Assembly: GCA_948579355.1 (NCBI GenBank) | Contig: CAPAOV010000024.1 | Location: 1 to 41,821, forward strand | Direction of reading: 5' to 3' | DNA: 41,821 nucleotides | DNA from: an uncultured Eubacterium sp. | GTDB taxonomy: Bacteria > Bacillota > Clostridia > Lachnospirales > Lachnospiraceae | Part shown: in pieces, positions 14,995-24,540 of the stretch | Layout of the letters: every line of letters starts with the position of its first letter | Numbering within the stretch: the stretch's first letter is position 1 | Translations under genes and position numbers: made by a program | Notes under the pieces: model-generated | The model's input: only the letters and a program-made list of their open reading frames with translations | Told to the model about the DNA's origin: nothing | Databases searched by the model: none

Positions 14995-16650
14995 TCAATA
15001 ATCTATCAGACTGCGGTAAACATTGACAATTCCAAATCCCCATTCTTCATTTGGATATGGCTCTCCTCTCGGAACAGCGCCGCGAATAAATGCTTCCCGC
15101 AAAGAATTGCTATTAGCTCCCTCTTCTGCGTATTGCTGCATAAACATAGCACCAATTCCCGCCGCAAAAGCTGCTGATACGCTTGTTCCCGACATCGTTC
15201 CATATCTCCCACGCGGATACGGCCCAAGCACCTCAACACCCGGCGCCACCACTTCCGGTTTTACGATACCATTCGGCGTAAATCCACGGCTTGCCTGCAG
15301 ATACAGAGCGCCGTCCCTTACATCATAGGCAGATATCGTAATAACATTTGTCGTGTTACCCGGATTCGTAATCGTCATATTCGGTTCCGATTCCAAAAAT
15401 ACTACTTCCTCCTCCAAAAACTGGCGAATTGGCAGCCACATAGAGAAATTACTATTCGAATACTCGAACCTCGTCCGTACTTTCCAAATCCCCTGCTTGG
15501 GAGAAAGGAAACGAAATACCACAACCTGCTCACGCGTCAATTCCTGCGATACGCCAAAGTAGAGTTCAACTGTTGTTCCCTCCGGCGTAAACCGATGCTG
15601 TTGCCGAATGCCGGATACTGCTTGAATATTTCCAAAAACCTCTCCACTAGGCGATATAACATCAAAATTCAGCCTGCCGGGTGTCCTCCACCACAACTGT
15701 GCGGTGAACGCGGAAAGTGAACGCTCTACATCAATATCAATTGTTTCCTCTTTTTCTGTAATTAAATGATGATGCCTTGCGTTCCCCTCGTTGCCTGCAC
15801 AAGTAATAATCCCAATGCCGGAAAGTGATAAATATCGGTTAAGGAAGCGGCCCAAATTCGTACTTCCATTGTGATTGCCCATACTGGTTCCCAGCCCCAC
15901 ACAGACGATAACCGACTGCATCTCCTGTTCTGCCACGCTGAGTATATAGGCGATTCCCGCCATAATATCATTCTCCTGAAAAGCGGGAACATCACGGGGA
16001 ATGCCATAATAGTCACGATAGCTCTGCTTCGCCTGCTTGCACTTTACCATAACAATGCGCGAGAGCGGCGCCACACCGGAAATCCCCCTGCTGCGGTTTT
16101 CATTTCCCGCCGCCACACCGGCCAAAAAAGTTCCATGTCCCACTTCATCCTGCGTCGGCACTAATTCAAAAGGATTATCAGAAGAAAGCGCCTGATTCAA
16201 CTGCTCCTGAGAATATACTCTTCCATACGGAAATGTCTTTGTCCCCACTCCATCCTCAACCGTCTGGTCCCAGATAGAGACAATCCGTGAAGTTCCATCA
16301 GCCGAAATAAATGCTTCATGGGTATAATCTATTCCCGTATCCACAAAGCCAATCAATACACCCTGACCATAGATATCCAAATACGGCTGCCTGCGTATTC
16401 GCAAAACACCACTGGCCTCCAGCGCTTCCTCATCCATCAGTCCATAGACATTCGGTATTGCCGAAAAACCATACCGCTGTATGACCTCGCTATTCACATT
16501 CTGAACTTTCTGGTAAATCACTCCCTGCCAGTTGTCAATGGGGATATAACAATCCGGATTATACACTTCCTGTACATATTGCTCCCCACGGTAACTGCCC
16601 ACGAAATACTCCAGCACATCTTCTGAAAATACTGCTTCCCTACATTGCAT
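14995..16650 (-). CDS. S8 subtilisin-like protease, Csp type (right copy)
   Basis: A 551-residue subtilase, equal in length to the left copy and homologous throughout. The triad is intact: D104 in VDTGID, His in VGHGTF (about 172) and Ser in GTMSGTSVSAA (about 490). The N-terminal MQCREAVFSEDVLEYF aligns with MTCKEAIYSDNVLDYI, supporting both starts. A GGGAG site lies 11 nt before ATG 16650. No signal peptide. A small stem CTGCGT/ACGCAG sits just before the ribosome site. Both copies keep a full triad, unlike Clostridioides CspA and CspC, which are pseudoproteases; both are therefore likely active. Confidence 0.9.
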   Translation of the reverse strand: MQCREAVFSEDVLEYFVGSYRGEQYVQEVYNPDCYIPIDNWQGVIYQKVQNVNSEVIQRYGFSAIPNVYGLMDEEALEASGVLRIRRQPYLDIYGQGVLIGFVDTGIDYTHEAFISADGTSRIVSIWDQTVEDGVGTKTFPYGRVYSQEQLNQALSSDNPFELVPTQDEVGHGTFLAGVAAGNENRSRGISGVAPLSRIVMVKCKQAKQSYRDYYGIPRDVPAFQENDIMAGIAYILSVAEQEMQSVIVCVGLGTSMGNHNGSTNLGRFLNRYLSLSGIGIITCAGNEGNARHHHLITEKEETIDIDVERSLSAFTAQLWWRTPGRLNFDVISPSGEVFGNIQAVSGIRQQHRFTPEGTTVELYFGVSQELTREQVVVFRFLSPKQGIWKVRTRFEYSNSNFSMWLPIRQFLEEEVVFLESEPNMTITNPGNTTNVITISAYDVRDGALYLQASRGFTPNGIVKPEVVAPGVEVLGPYPRGRYGTMSGTSVSAAFAAGIGAMFMQQYAEEGANSNSLREAFIRGAVPRGEPYPNEEWGFGIVNVYRSLIDY

Positions 16651-16742
16651 AGCATAAAATTCTCCCTGCGTTTACTATATCTTACGCAGAGACATTCGCC
16701 ATCATTCCCAAATTACAAATTAATCTCCATTCCGAAGCGCAG

Positions 16743-18101
16743 CTAGTTGCTCCCTCGCATTATAATAGTAGGAGCGCCTTTTCCCTCGATGTAATTTGCC
16801 GTAATAATAACTTTGCCAATCATATCATCTTTTGGAATTTCGTACATAATATCCATCATAAACTGCTCGATGATGGAGCGCAGCGCACGCGCTCCCGTCT
16901 TCTTGGCCGCAGCTTTCTTCGCTACCGCCCGCAGCGCTTCTTCCTCAAATTCCAAATCCACCTCATCCATCTGCAAAAGCTTGCGGTACTGCTTTGTGAT
17001 GGCATTGCGCGGTTTGCTCAGAACATCGACCAGTAAATCTTCATCCATCGCCTGTAAAGAGAACACAATAGGAAGCCGGCCGATAAATTCCGGTATCAGA
17101 CCGTATTCCCGAATATCTTCGGTCTCCACTTTGGCAAATAAATCCTTATCATGGTCGTACCTGTCCCGCAGCTCCGAGCCAAATCCCATCGTTCCCTGAC
17201 TAGTCAGACGCTTTTTAATGATATCCTCCATCCCGGGAAAGGCGCCACCGCAGATAAACAAAATATGACTCGTATTCACCGTTGTCATCGGCACCATCGC
17301 GTTTTTATTCGTCGCCCCCACCGGAACTTCAATATCAGCGCCCTCCAGCAGTTTAAGTAATGCCTGCTGTACAGACTCCCCACTGACATCCCGATTATTA
17401 ATATTTTGTTTCTTTGCTATTTTATCAATCTCATCAATATATACGATTCCCCGCTCGGCCAGTTCCACGTCATTGTCTGCGCTCGCCAAAAGTTTGGAAA
17501 TCACGCTTTCCACATCATCGCCAATATATCCGGCCTCTGTCAGCGCCGTAGCGTCGGTAATCGCAAGCGGTACCTGCAGCAACTTGGCCATTGTCTTAAC
17601 CATAAAGGTCTTGCCGCTGCCCGTCGGCCCTAACATAAGCATATTGGATTTCTCTATTTCCACGCCATCGTCAGTCTTATCTGCCAAAACGCGCTTATAG
17701 TGATTGTATACCCCGACGGCAAGAACCTTTTTGGCCTGTTCCTGCCCCATCACATACTCGTCTAAATTTCCTTTAATGACATGGGGCGCCGGCAGTTGGT
17801 TAATATCCAGAATCGGCGTCTCCCTTTTTTCTTTCTTTTTCGTTTTCACTTTATGACGCTCTTGAAATTCCGTGGGCGGCTCCATCCCCATGGCCCCCAA
17901 ATTTAAAATTTCCATCCCCGGATAGGTCGGCATTCCCTGCATACCTATCTGGTCAAACGTCTTTTGCATACAATCCGAGCATATCGTAATATTATTCGGA
18001 ATGGTAATCATCTTTTCTACTTTGCTCTCCGGACGATGGCACATATAGCAAATTTTCTCATAATTGTTTGTATTATCGTCTTTTCTGTTCTCTTCACTCA
18101 T
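16743..18101 (-). CDS. ClpX-type AAA+ unfoldase paralogue (right copy)
   Basis: A 452-residue ClpX-family ATPase. It has the C4 zinc domain (CYMCHR, then CSDCMQ), Walker A GPTGSGKT, pore loop GYIGDD, Walker B IVYIDEID and the docking loop TMGFGSEL, again MGF in place of IGF. By eye it is nearly four-fifths identical to the left copy over the ATPase core. I chose ATG at 18101, preceded by GGAG; the ATG at 18113 has a weaker site and would add METS. It lies between htrA and the subtilase in the same order as on the left. An imperfect 20-bp direct repeat flanks the gene. Confidence 0.9.
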   Translation of the reverse strand: MSEENRKDDNTNNYEKICYMCHRPESKVEKMITIPNNITICSDCMQKTFDQIGMQGMPTYPGMEILNLGAMGMEPPTEFQERHKVKTKKKEKRETPILDINQLPAPHVIKGNLDEYVMGQEQAKKVLAVGVYNHYKRVLADKTDDGVEIEKSNMLMLGPTGSGKTFMVKTMAKLLQVPLAITDATALTEAGYIGDDVESVISKLLASADNDVELAERGIVYIDEIDKIAKKQNINNRDVSGESVQQALLKLLEGADIEVPVGATNKNAMVPMTTVNTSHILFICGGAFPGMEDIIKKRLTSQGTMGFGSELRDRYDHDKDLFAKVETEDIREYGLIPEFIGRLPIVFSLQAMDEDLLVDVLSKPRNAITKQYRKLLQMDEVDLEFEEEALRAVAKKAAAKKTGARALRSIIEQFMMDIMYEIPKDDMIGKVIITANYIEGKGAPTIIMRGSN

Positions 18102-18199
18102 ACTAGTCTCCATTCCGGAGCGTAGCGGCAGAAACCATTAGCTGCTTCTTAAGTTTCCACTATTGATAACGCTCCCACACATAATTGTAACCGTCAGGC

Positions 18200-18236
18200 T
18201 AATAAATCCCATCGCAAACATGCGATGGGATTTATT
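18200..18236. terminator. Terminator-like hairpin between right htrA and clpX
   Basis: A perfect 16-bp stem with a 4-nt loop and AATAAA/TTTATT ends, in the same position as the left htrA-clpX hairpin but unrelated in sequence. The T-tract is part of the stem. Confidence 0.65.
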
Positions 18237-18254
18237 ATACACGATTTTATGACT

Positions 18255-19832
18255 TTAGTAAATACCTCTGCCCCAAGGTACTATTTCCGAATCGTCTCCA
18301 TAGTTCTGACTATCATTTGGCTGCTCTTGTGTTGTACTGTCTTCCAAACCATCAACCGTGTCTTTTCCTTTCAGTGTGACATCTACTTCCCTTTCCTTGT
18401 AGCTGCCGTCATCGCTTCTCATAATAGTCACCTTAATCGTGGTTCCTGTCTTTGTGCTATTTACTTTTCCCTGCACCTCTTCTATTGTTTTCATTACCGC
18501 ACCGTCGATTTTTGTTATGATGTCTCCCTGTTTGATGCCTGCTTTATAGGCGGCTCCCGTATCAGAAACTGCTGCTACATATACGCCGAGCGGAATTCCG
18601 TAAGATTTACTAATCGTCTCCGAAATATTGCGCCCCGTAATGCCCAGATAACCTTTTTCTTCTTCTTTTAAGACTTCTCTGTCCATCAAATCATTAATAA
18701 TTGATACGGCGCTGCTCATAGGAATTGCATATCCCATACCCTCGACATTCGTAGAATTATAGGTAAAGTATTTGGACGAGTTAATACCTATCACATTTCC
18801 ATTCGTATCAATCAGCGCACCGCCGCTATTGCCCGGATTAATCGCCGCATCTGTCTGCAACAAAATCTGTGTTGTCGATTGACCGCCGCTATCGGACGCA
18901 GAAACCTCACGGTCTTTGGCGCTCAGATAACCGACCGTTACCGACTGCCCGTAACCGAGCGCATTGCCAATCGCAATTACCATCTGACCTACTTTGGCAT
19001 TATCTGAACTTCCCAGAGAAGCAACACGGATACTCTTCTTTGTAGAGTCTTTTAATTTATTTAACGGCACTGTCAATACTGCCAAATCATTAGACGCGCT
19101 TGTTCCTTTGACCGTGGCGTCCGCTACTTCATTATCGTTAAAGGTAATCGAAATCTTATCCGCATCCGCCACCACATGATTGTTTGTCACAATAAGAAGC
19201 TGGTCGTTATCCTGCTTAACGATAAAACCGGAACCGGCCCCCTGAGAAGAATACGTCTGTCCAAAATACGACGTCTGCGTACTCTTTTCCGTTATGGCAA
19301 CAATGGATGGCATAACCCGTTCTACGATACCGGAAACATCATTCACGGAAACGGCAGCGCCGGATGCCGTTGTAATGGAAATCGGCGCACTGTTATCTCC
19401 CGAACCTACCTGTGCGATTTCATCTCTTCCAAAAACAAAATTGGAAATCTGCTGCACTCCTAAAAAACATGCGGCGGCAACTACTCCGAAAACGACAGCG
19501 CTCAAAATAATACGCGGCATCGTGATTCCCATGTGGGATTTCTTTTCTCTCTTCACTTTTTTCTGCTTCGACACCTCAGGCTCTATATTTTGAAAACGAT
19601 AGATATTATCCTGACTTGGCATCGGTCTTGGCTCCGGCACAGTCTCTTCCGCCTGCGAAACACGCTCCTCTGCCTGTGAAACAAATTCTTCCGTCTGCGG
19701 AACATGTTCCTCCTGCCCGATAGTTTCCTCCTGATTCATTTCTGGCTGCGGGTTGTCATTTCCCGTCTCCTCCGGAGGCACTAGTACAAAGTCGTTTCTT
19801 TTCTCCGAATCCATAATATTATTCTCGTCCAT
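18255..19832 (-). CDS. Membrane-anchored HtrA/DegP-like serine protease (right copy)
   Basis: A 525-residue S1C protease homologous to the gene at 5228-6736. A long acidic Glu/Gln-rich cytoplasmic N-terminus with repeated SQAEE-type units (about residues 35-70) precedes PMPSQDNIYRFQNI. One membrane helix follows, then the protease domain with His219 (NNHVV), Asp in NDLAVLTV and Ser in NPGNSGGAL, a PDZ domain and a C-terminus containing EIVPWG. I chose ATG at 19832: the ATG at 19853 lies about five bases from the predicted transcription start and has no ribosome site, whereas GAAAGGG precedes 19832. It is divergent from the right sugar transferase. Confidence 0.93.
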   Translation of the reverse strand: MDENNIMDSEKRNDFVLVPPEETGNDNPQPEMNQEETIGQEEHVPQTEEFVSQAEERVSQAEETVPEPRPMPSQDNIYRFQNIEPEVSKQKKVKREKKSHMGITMPRIILSAVVFGVVAAACFLGVQQISNFVFGRDEIAQVGSGDNSAPISITTASGAAVSVNDVSGIVERVMPSIVAITEKSTQTSYFGQTYSSQGAGSGFIVKQDNDQLLIVTNNHVVADADKISITFNDNEVADATVKGTSASNDLAVLTVPLNKLKDSTKKSIRVASLGSSDNAKVGQMVIAIGNALGYGQSVTVGYLSAKDREVSASDSGGQSTTQILLQTDAAINPGNSGGALIDTNGNVIGINSSKYFTYNSTNVEGMGYAIPMSSAVSIINDLMDREVLKEEEKGYLGITGRNISETISKSYGIPLGVYVAAVSDTGAAYKAGIKQGDIITKIDGAVMKTIEEVQGKVNSTKTGTTIKVTIMRSDDGSYKEREVDVTLKGKDTVDGLEDSTTQEQPNDSQNYGDDSEIVPWGRGIY

Positions 19833-19864
19833 GATAATACGCCCTTTCTTCATAAGTTATGCCT

Positions 19865-19896
19865 ATTATAAATGGTAATTGTGTTTAGTTTGTGAA
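19865..19896 (-). promoter_or_regulatory. Conserved htrA promoter element and -10 box (right)
   Basis: Read on the minus strand, TTCACAAACTAAACACA (19880-19896), 9 nt, TATAAT (19865-19870). The element is identical to the left htrA element over 17 nt with the same gap, while the surrounding DNA is not conserved. The predicted leader is only about 25 nt. Confidence 0.7.
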
Positions 19897-19953
19897 AGGG
19901 CGGCAGACATCTCAGACCAAAAACCGTTGAACAGCCACCCTATAAAAAAATTA

Positions 19954-19982
19954 TTGTGAAATGTCAAAAAATGGTATATACT
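19954..19982 (+). promoter_or_regulatory. Promoter of the right sugar transferase
   Basis: TTGTGA (19954-19959), 17-nt spacer, TATACT (19977-19982). The -35 box is the same as in the left homologue. Confidence 0.75.
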
Positions 19983-20053
19983 AATAATGTTTAGCCCTAT
20001 GCATCCAATTTGTAAAAGGCAACGAGATTACACACAGAAAGGACGAGATTATT

Positions 20054-21481
20054 TTGATTAAAGGAAATCAAAAACTGTTAAATCTTTTTCGAATATTAAT
20101 CGATACAGCTATCATGGTCTTTTCCTTTGTGGCTGCCTATCATTTACGTTTTGATACCGAACACAGTATTCTGATACGCTGGGGTATGGAACGCCCGCGG
20201 GGGTTATATGGCACGTTAGAGGACTATTTGCAAATCCTGTTCATGCTAATTCCCTGCTATTTGGCATCCTACTATTTTTTTCATCTCTACGACCCTAAAC
20301 GTGTAAAAAGCCGTAAATACGAAATTTTTAATATGCTGAAAGCAAATATTGTCGGAATCTTATATTGTGCCGCTTTTCTGTTTTTTATTCACAACGGAAA
20401 ATGGGCTCGTTTGTTTATTGTCATTTTCGTCACTCTGAATTTTATGATGGAAGTAACTTTCCGTTTCGCAACGACTACTATTCTTCGCAAAATCCGTAAA
20501 AAGGGCTTAAATCAAAAACACATTCTTCTCATTGGATACAGCCGGGCGGCAGAGAGTTACATCGACCGCCTGCTCGCTCACCCTGAATGGGGCTTTTCGA
20601 TTCACGGTATTTTGGACAACCATAAGCCATTTGGGCACGCATACCGTAATGTTCCCGTTATTGGCCGCATTGACGAATTAGAAAAAATGCTGCCGGAAAA
20701 CGATTACGATGAAATCGCCATCACGTTAGGTATTAACCACTACGATTCTCTGGAACAAATCGTTGCCATTACCGAAAAATCCGGTGTGCACACGAAATTT
20801 ATTCCGGACTACAATAACATCATCCCTACCCGCCCTTACACCGAAGATTTGGACGGGCTGCCAGTCATCCATGTACGCAAAGTTCCGTTGTCCAATTCTT
20901 TTAACCGCTTTTTGAAACGGACGTTTGACATTTTCGGCTCTCTGCTCTTAATCATTTTGTTTTCGATTCCTATGGCAATTGTGGCCGCTATTATTAAAGC
21001 GACATCACCGGGGCCGCTTATTTTTAAGCAGGAACGAGTAGGACTTCACAACCGCCCGTTTAAAATGTTTAAATTCCGCTCGATGGAAGTTCAGGATGAC
21101 TCAAAAGAAAAACAGGCGTGGACAGTACAGAATGACCCGCGTGTAACTCCTATCGGTAAGTTTATCCGCAAGACAAGTCTGGACGAACTTCCTCAATTCT
21201 TTAATGTACTAAAAGGGGATATGAGTCTGGTCGGCCCAAGACCGGAGCGACCATTCTTTGTAGAGAAATTCAAGGAAGAAATTCCCCGTTACATGATTAA
21301 GCATCAAGTTCGTCCGGGCATAACCGGATGGGCGCAGGTCAATGGATACCGCGGCGATACTTCCATCCGTATGCGCATTGACTGTGATTTGTATTATATT
21401 GAAAACTGGACGTTCGGTCTGGACATTAAAATATTATTCCTGACAATCTTTAAGGGATTCGTGAATAAAAATGCATACTAA
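20054..21481 (+). CDS. Undecaprenyl-phosphate sugar phosphotransferase, WbaP type (right copy)
   Basis: A 475-residue homologue of the gene at 3531-4961 with the same architecture: N-terminal membrane helices, nucleotide-binding-like HILLIGYSRAAESYID, then PF02397 with FKQERVG, FKFRSM, TSLDELPQFF, SLVGPRPERP and GITGWAQVNG. It transfers a sugar-1-phosphate to undecaprenyl phosphate. The start is again TTG (20054), after AAAGGA. The C-terminal 100 residues are nearly identical between copies while the membrane part has drifted. It converges on the helicase gene with only 18 bp between them and no clear terminator. Confidence 0.92.
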   Translation: MIKGNQKLLNLFRILIDTAIMVFSFVAAYHLRFDTEHSILIRWGMERPRGLYGTLEDYLQILFMLIPCYLASYYFFHLYDPKRVKSRKYEIFNMLKANIVGILYCAAFLFFIHNGKWARLFIVIFVTLNFMMEVTFRFATTTILRKIRKKGLNQKHILLIGYSRAAESYIDRLLAHPEWGFSIHGILDNHKPFGHAYRNVPVIGRIDELEKMLPENDYDEIAITLGINHYDSLEQIVAITEKSGVHTKFIPDYNNIIPTRPYTEDLDGLPVIHVRKVPLSNSFNRFLKRTFDIFGSLLLIILFSIPMAIVAAIIKATSPGPLIFKQERVGLHNRPFKMFKFRSMEVQDDSKEKQAWTVQNDPRVTPIGKFIRKTSLDELPQFFNVLKGDMSLVGPRPERPFFVEKFKEEIPRYMIKHQVRPGITGWAQVNGYRGDTSIRMRIDCDLYYIENWTFGLDIKILFLTIFKGFVNKNAY

Positions 21482-21499
21482 CCGAGCTTATTTTTCAAC

Positions 21500-23899
21500 C
21501 TAATCCTGCCAGAACCGGCGCAGGGATTCTTTCATTTGCTGCACATTAACGACTTCACAGTCCTCCCACTCTCTCGGAAACAGTTCCCGGTACTGCCGCT
21601 GCATAAAACGCTCATCCAGCAGCAGGACAGCTCCCTTATCTTCCGCCGTGCGGATAACCCGTCCTCCCGCCTGAAAGACTTTATTTACTGCGGGATAGAG
21701 ATACGCATAATCAAAACCTCTGCCTTTCGTCGTCTCAAAATATTCTTTGAATAATTCCCGCTCATGGCATACCATGGGAAGTCCGGTGCCTACAATGACA
21801 GCGCCGATAAGACAATCCTCCCGCAAATCAATTCCCTCACTGAAAATCCCTCCCATCACACAGCAGCCAATGACGCTGTCTGTCGACTTCTCCTCAAAGG
21901 CCTGTAAAAACTCTTCTCTCTCCCATTCTCGCATATCACTGTTTTGCAAAAGTAAACGCTGTCCATCCCTCTCTTCCATGCGCTCCGTCACCTGTTCCAT
22001 AAAGGCATACGAAGGAAAAAAGATAAGATAATTCCCCTCTTTGGCCGTAATGAAACTATCAATATATCCGGCAATTTTTTCATACTCTTCCGGTCCACGC
22101 CGTGTATATTTGCTTGTCGCATCGCGCGCAATCAGTACTTTTCGCTGCTCTTTGCGGAAAGAAGATTCGGCATAAACAGCCATATCCTCCGCATTCCCCC
22201 CCAATTGTTCCTTATAGTACCGAATCGGTAACAACGTCGCAGAAAATAGAATCGTACTCCTGACACGTTCCATTACCTCTCCAAGACAACGCGACGCATC
22301 CATACATTGCAGCTTGACACGAAAATTTCTGTCTGCATCATAATCAGAATAAATCCTGTATTTTTCATCCATGTTTTCCATGACTGCCAGAAAATGCCTG
22401 ACGTTAAAATAGAAAGAAAGCATTGTATCCCGCTCCGGCAGTACGGGATACTCCTTGGCAAAAAGTTCATAATCACCAACCACGCGGAGAAGCTGAAACT
22501 CCAGCATCCCCGTTTCCTCTATTACTTCAAACTCATCACACTCGCGTTTCCAAGTGAGCATACATTGATTTACCGCCTCTAACGATTTCACGAACTTACG
22601 CAGAAGATATTGTATTTCCGGACGCTTTTCATGCCGCTGTACTGCTTTCAGGATACGCTTTACCTCTAAAAAATCCTCTTTCACCAGACGGGCGCTGTAC
22701 ATCTCTCTTCCCCGCTCCACAAGGTTATGAGCCTCGTCGACAAGGAGAATCATATCGCCCTTTTTCTCATTCGAAAAGAAACGCCGCAAATAGACATTCG
22801 GGTCAAAAACATAATTGTAATCACAAATGACGGCGTCGGCAAACAGGGCGGCGTCCAGCCCCATTTCAAACGGACATACCCGATGTTTTTCGGCATAAAA
22901 GAGAATAATCTCTCTCGTCAGCTTCTCCTCTTTTACGAGCATTTCATAGACGGCTTCATTAACTCTGTCATAATGTCCTCCGGCCCGCTCGCAATCACCT
23001 GCATTACACGCAATTTTGTCATGAATACATATCTTTTCCTTGGCGGTAATCGTAATTGGCTTGATTTTCAAATTCTGCCCGCTCAGAAGAGCAAAACATT
23101 CTTCCGCCACCGTACGCGTAATCGTCTTGGCGGTCAGATAGAAAAGGCGGTCGCTAAGTTCCTCCCCCATCGCTTTCAGGGCTGGAAAGATAGTCGTAAT
23201 TGTCTTTCCCACTCCCGTTGGCGCCTCGATAAATAACTTCTTCTGATTGGCAATCGTATGATATGTCATGGCTGCCAGTTCTTTCTGATGAGGACGGTAA
23301 GGAAACGGAAACAAGAGCTCCCGTATGGATTCATTTCTCTTTTTCTTCCAATCATATTCATAGACGGCCCACTTCTCATATCTGTCCATCAAATCCTGAA
23401 ACCAGCTCACGATAACCTCACGCGAATATGTCTCCGTGAAACGGACAATCTGCTCCGTCTCTAAATGACAATACGTTACCTGCACATCAATTTGGGGCAG
23501 GTCTTCTTTCTCGGCTGTCATGTAAGCATAACACATCGCCTGCGCCTTATGTACGGCTACCGGCTCCTCTAAATCGTTTACATTGAGCCAAACTCCCTTA
23601 ATCTCATCTATCAGGACGTGGTCTTTGTCCCGCAAAATGCCGTCTGCACGTCCCTCTACTTTGAGAAAAAAAGATTCATTATATTCCTTACTGTCGATTT
23701 TTTGCAACGTAAAAAGGGAGACTTCCGACTCATAGCCAAGTCCCATGCTTTTTTGTATTTTACGATGTATTTTATTGCCAAGACGCATGGATTCCGTATC
23801 TCTTGCGCCGGAACCGACAGACGTTATATCCCCCTGCCGATACATAAATTCTACTAAATTCCGTACCGATATCTTGACGGTGTTTTTCTCTTCGCTCAT
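21500..23899 (-). CDS. XPD/DinG-type Fe-S helicase with N-terminal PD-(D/E)XK nuclease-like domain
   Basis: A 799-residue superfamily 2 DNA helicase of the Rad3/XPD/DinG class, probably 5'-3', for repair or processing of structured DNA. The N-terminal 180 residues look like a PD-(D/E)XK (Cas4/RecB-type) domain: EGRADG with D86, then DEIKG with E99 and K101. Walker A APTGVGKT is at 226-233. Four cysteines C291, C298, C303 and C342 match the Fe-S cluster between motifs Ia and II. DEAH is at 388-391, and motif VI appears as QAGGRVIRT near the end. I chose ATG at 23899: a promoter -10 box sits 6 nt upstream, implying a leaderless mRNA. GTG at 23917 would add six residues but has no good ribosome site. 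Confidence 0.88.
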   Translation of the reverse strand: MSEEKNTVKISVRNLVEFMYRQGDITSVGSGARDTESMRLGNKIHRKIQKSMGLGYESEVSLFTLQKIDSKEYNESFFLKVEGRADGILRDKDHVLIDEIKGVWLNVNDLEEPVAVHKAQAMCYAYMTAEKEDLPQIDVQVTYCHLETEQIVRFTETYSREVIVSWFQDLMDRYEKWAVYEYDWKKKRNESIRELLFPFPYRPHQKELAAMTYHTIANQKKLFIEAPTGVGKTITTIFPALKAMGEELSDRLFYLTAKTITRTVAEECFALLSGQNLKIKPITITAKEKICIHDKIACNAGDCERAGGHYDRVNEAVYEMLVKEEKLTREIILFYAEKHRVCPFEMGLDAALFADAVICDYNYVFDPNVYLRRFFSNEKKGDMILLVDEAHNLVERGREMYSARLVKEDFLEVKRILKAVQRHEKRPEIQYLLRKFVKSLEAVNQCMLTWKRECDEFEVIEETGMLEFQLLRVVGDYELFAKEYPVLPERDTMLSFYFNVRHFLAVMENMDEKYRIYSDYDADRNFRVKLQCMDASRCLGEVMERVRSTILFSATLLPIRYYKEQLGGNAEDMAVYAESSFRKEQRKVLIARDATSKYTRRGPEEYEKIAGYIDSFITAKEGNYLIFFPSYAFMEQVTERMEERDGQRLLLQNSDMREWEREEFLQAFEEKSTDSVIGCCVMGGIFSEGIDLREDCLIGAVIVGTGLPMVCHERELFKEYFETTKGRGFDYAYLYPAVNKVFQAGGRVIRTAEDKGAVLLLDERFMQRQYRELFPREWEDCEVVNVQQMKESLRRFWQD

Positions 23900-23905
23900 A
23901 ATTAA

Positions 23906-23934
23906 AGTATAAAACACGAAAAAATTTCTTGCAA
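23906..23934 (-). promoter_or_regulatory. Promoter of the helicase, implying a leaderless transcript
   Basis: Minus-strand TTGCAA (23929-23934), 17 nt, TATACT (23906-23911), then 6 nt to the ATG, placing +1 at or next to the A of the start codon. There is no Shine-Dalgarno sequence. Confidence 0.6.
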
Positions 23935-23957
23935 CACTTTCTGTAACAGATTTATCT
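23929..23957 (+). promoter_or_regulatory. Candidate promoter of the ECF sigma operon
   Basis: The same self-complementary TTGCAA (23929-23934) can act as -35 on +, with a 17-nt spacer to TTATCT (23952-23957). TGTAACA at 23942-23948 is an alternative ECF-type -35 for autoregulation. Confidence 0.4.
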
Positions 23958-24000
23958 AATAAACAGAATAGAAAATTTTAATGGGAAAAGGAGGTTCGAT

Positions 24001-24540
24001 ATGACCAACGACGAATGGATTCTGGTCGGACAGGCAAAGCAGGGAGATGCGCACGCTTTTGCCCGTTTATATGAACGGTACTATCACGATTTATATCGTT
24101 TTGCCTACTGTTATATGCAACAGGCCGAAGCGGCGGAAGACGCTGTTATGAACAGTATCGAAAAGGCTTATGTCCGGCTGGGCGATTTAAGGAAAAACAG
24201 TTCTTTTAAGAGCTGGCTCTATCAGATTACGGCCAATGAATGTCGCGCACAACTGCGCAAAATGCCTGTCTATATGGAAGATGCCAACCCGCCGGAACCC
24301 CGATACGAAGAAAGCGGCTACAGCACCCCCGAAATACGGGAACTGTTATCCCATCTGTCAGAAATAGAACGGCTGGTTATCACACTGTCCGTATTCAGCG
24401 GCTACAACAGCAGTGAAATTGCCGCTCTCCTACATAAGCGTCCGGGCAGCATACGCTCCATCAAGAGCCGTGCGCTGTCCAGTCTGCGCACACAGGTCGA
24501 GCAGAGCAAAAGCAGAAAGGAGGTTTCCCTACATGAATGA
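24001..24540 (+). CDS. ECF-subfamily RNA polymerase sigma factor
   Basis: A 179-residue group IV sigma factor. Region 2 (DLYRFAYCYMQQAEAAEDAVMNSIEKAY, split by an Ala/Glu-rich stretch) lies at about residues 30-58. Region 4 with its helix-turn-helix (LSEIERLVITLSV, then SSEIAALLHKRPGSI and SRALSSLR) is at about 119-165. The typical region 2.2 DEVF-type motif is replaced by AEDAVMNS. The ATG at 24001 follows AAAGGAGG. Its last 8 nt overlap the start of the propeller gene, indicating translational coupling. The partner's membrane helix suggests it acts as the anti-sigma or signal receptor. Confidence 0.9.
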   Translation: MTNDEWILVGQAKQGDAHAFARLYERYYHDLYRFAYCYMQQAEAAEDAVMNSIEKAYVRLGDLRKNSSFKSWLYQITANECRAQLRKMPVYMEDANPPEPRYEESGYSTPEIRELLSHLSEIERLVITLSVFSGYNSSEIAALLHKRPGSIRSIKSRALSSLRTQVEQSKSRKEVSLHE

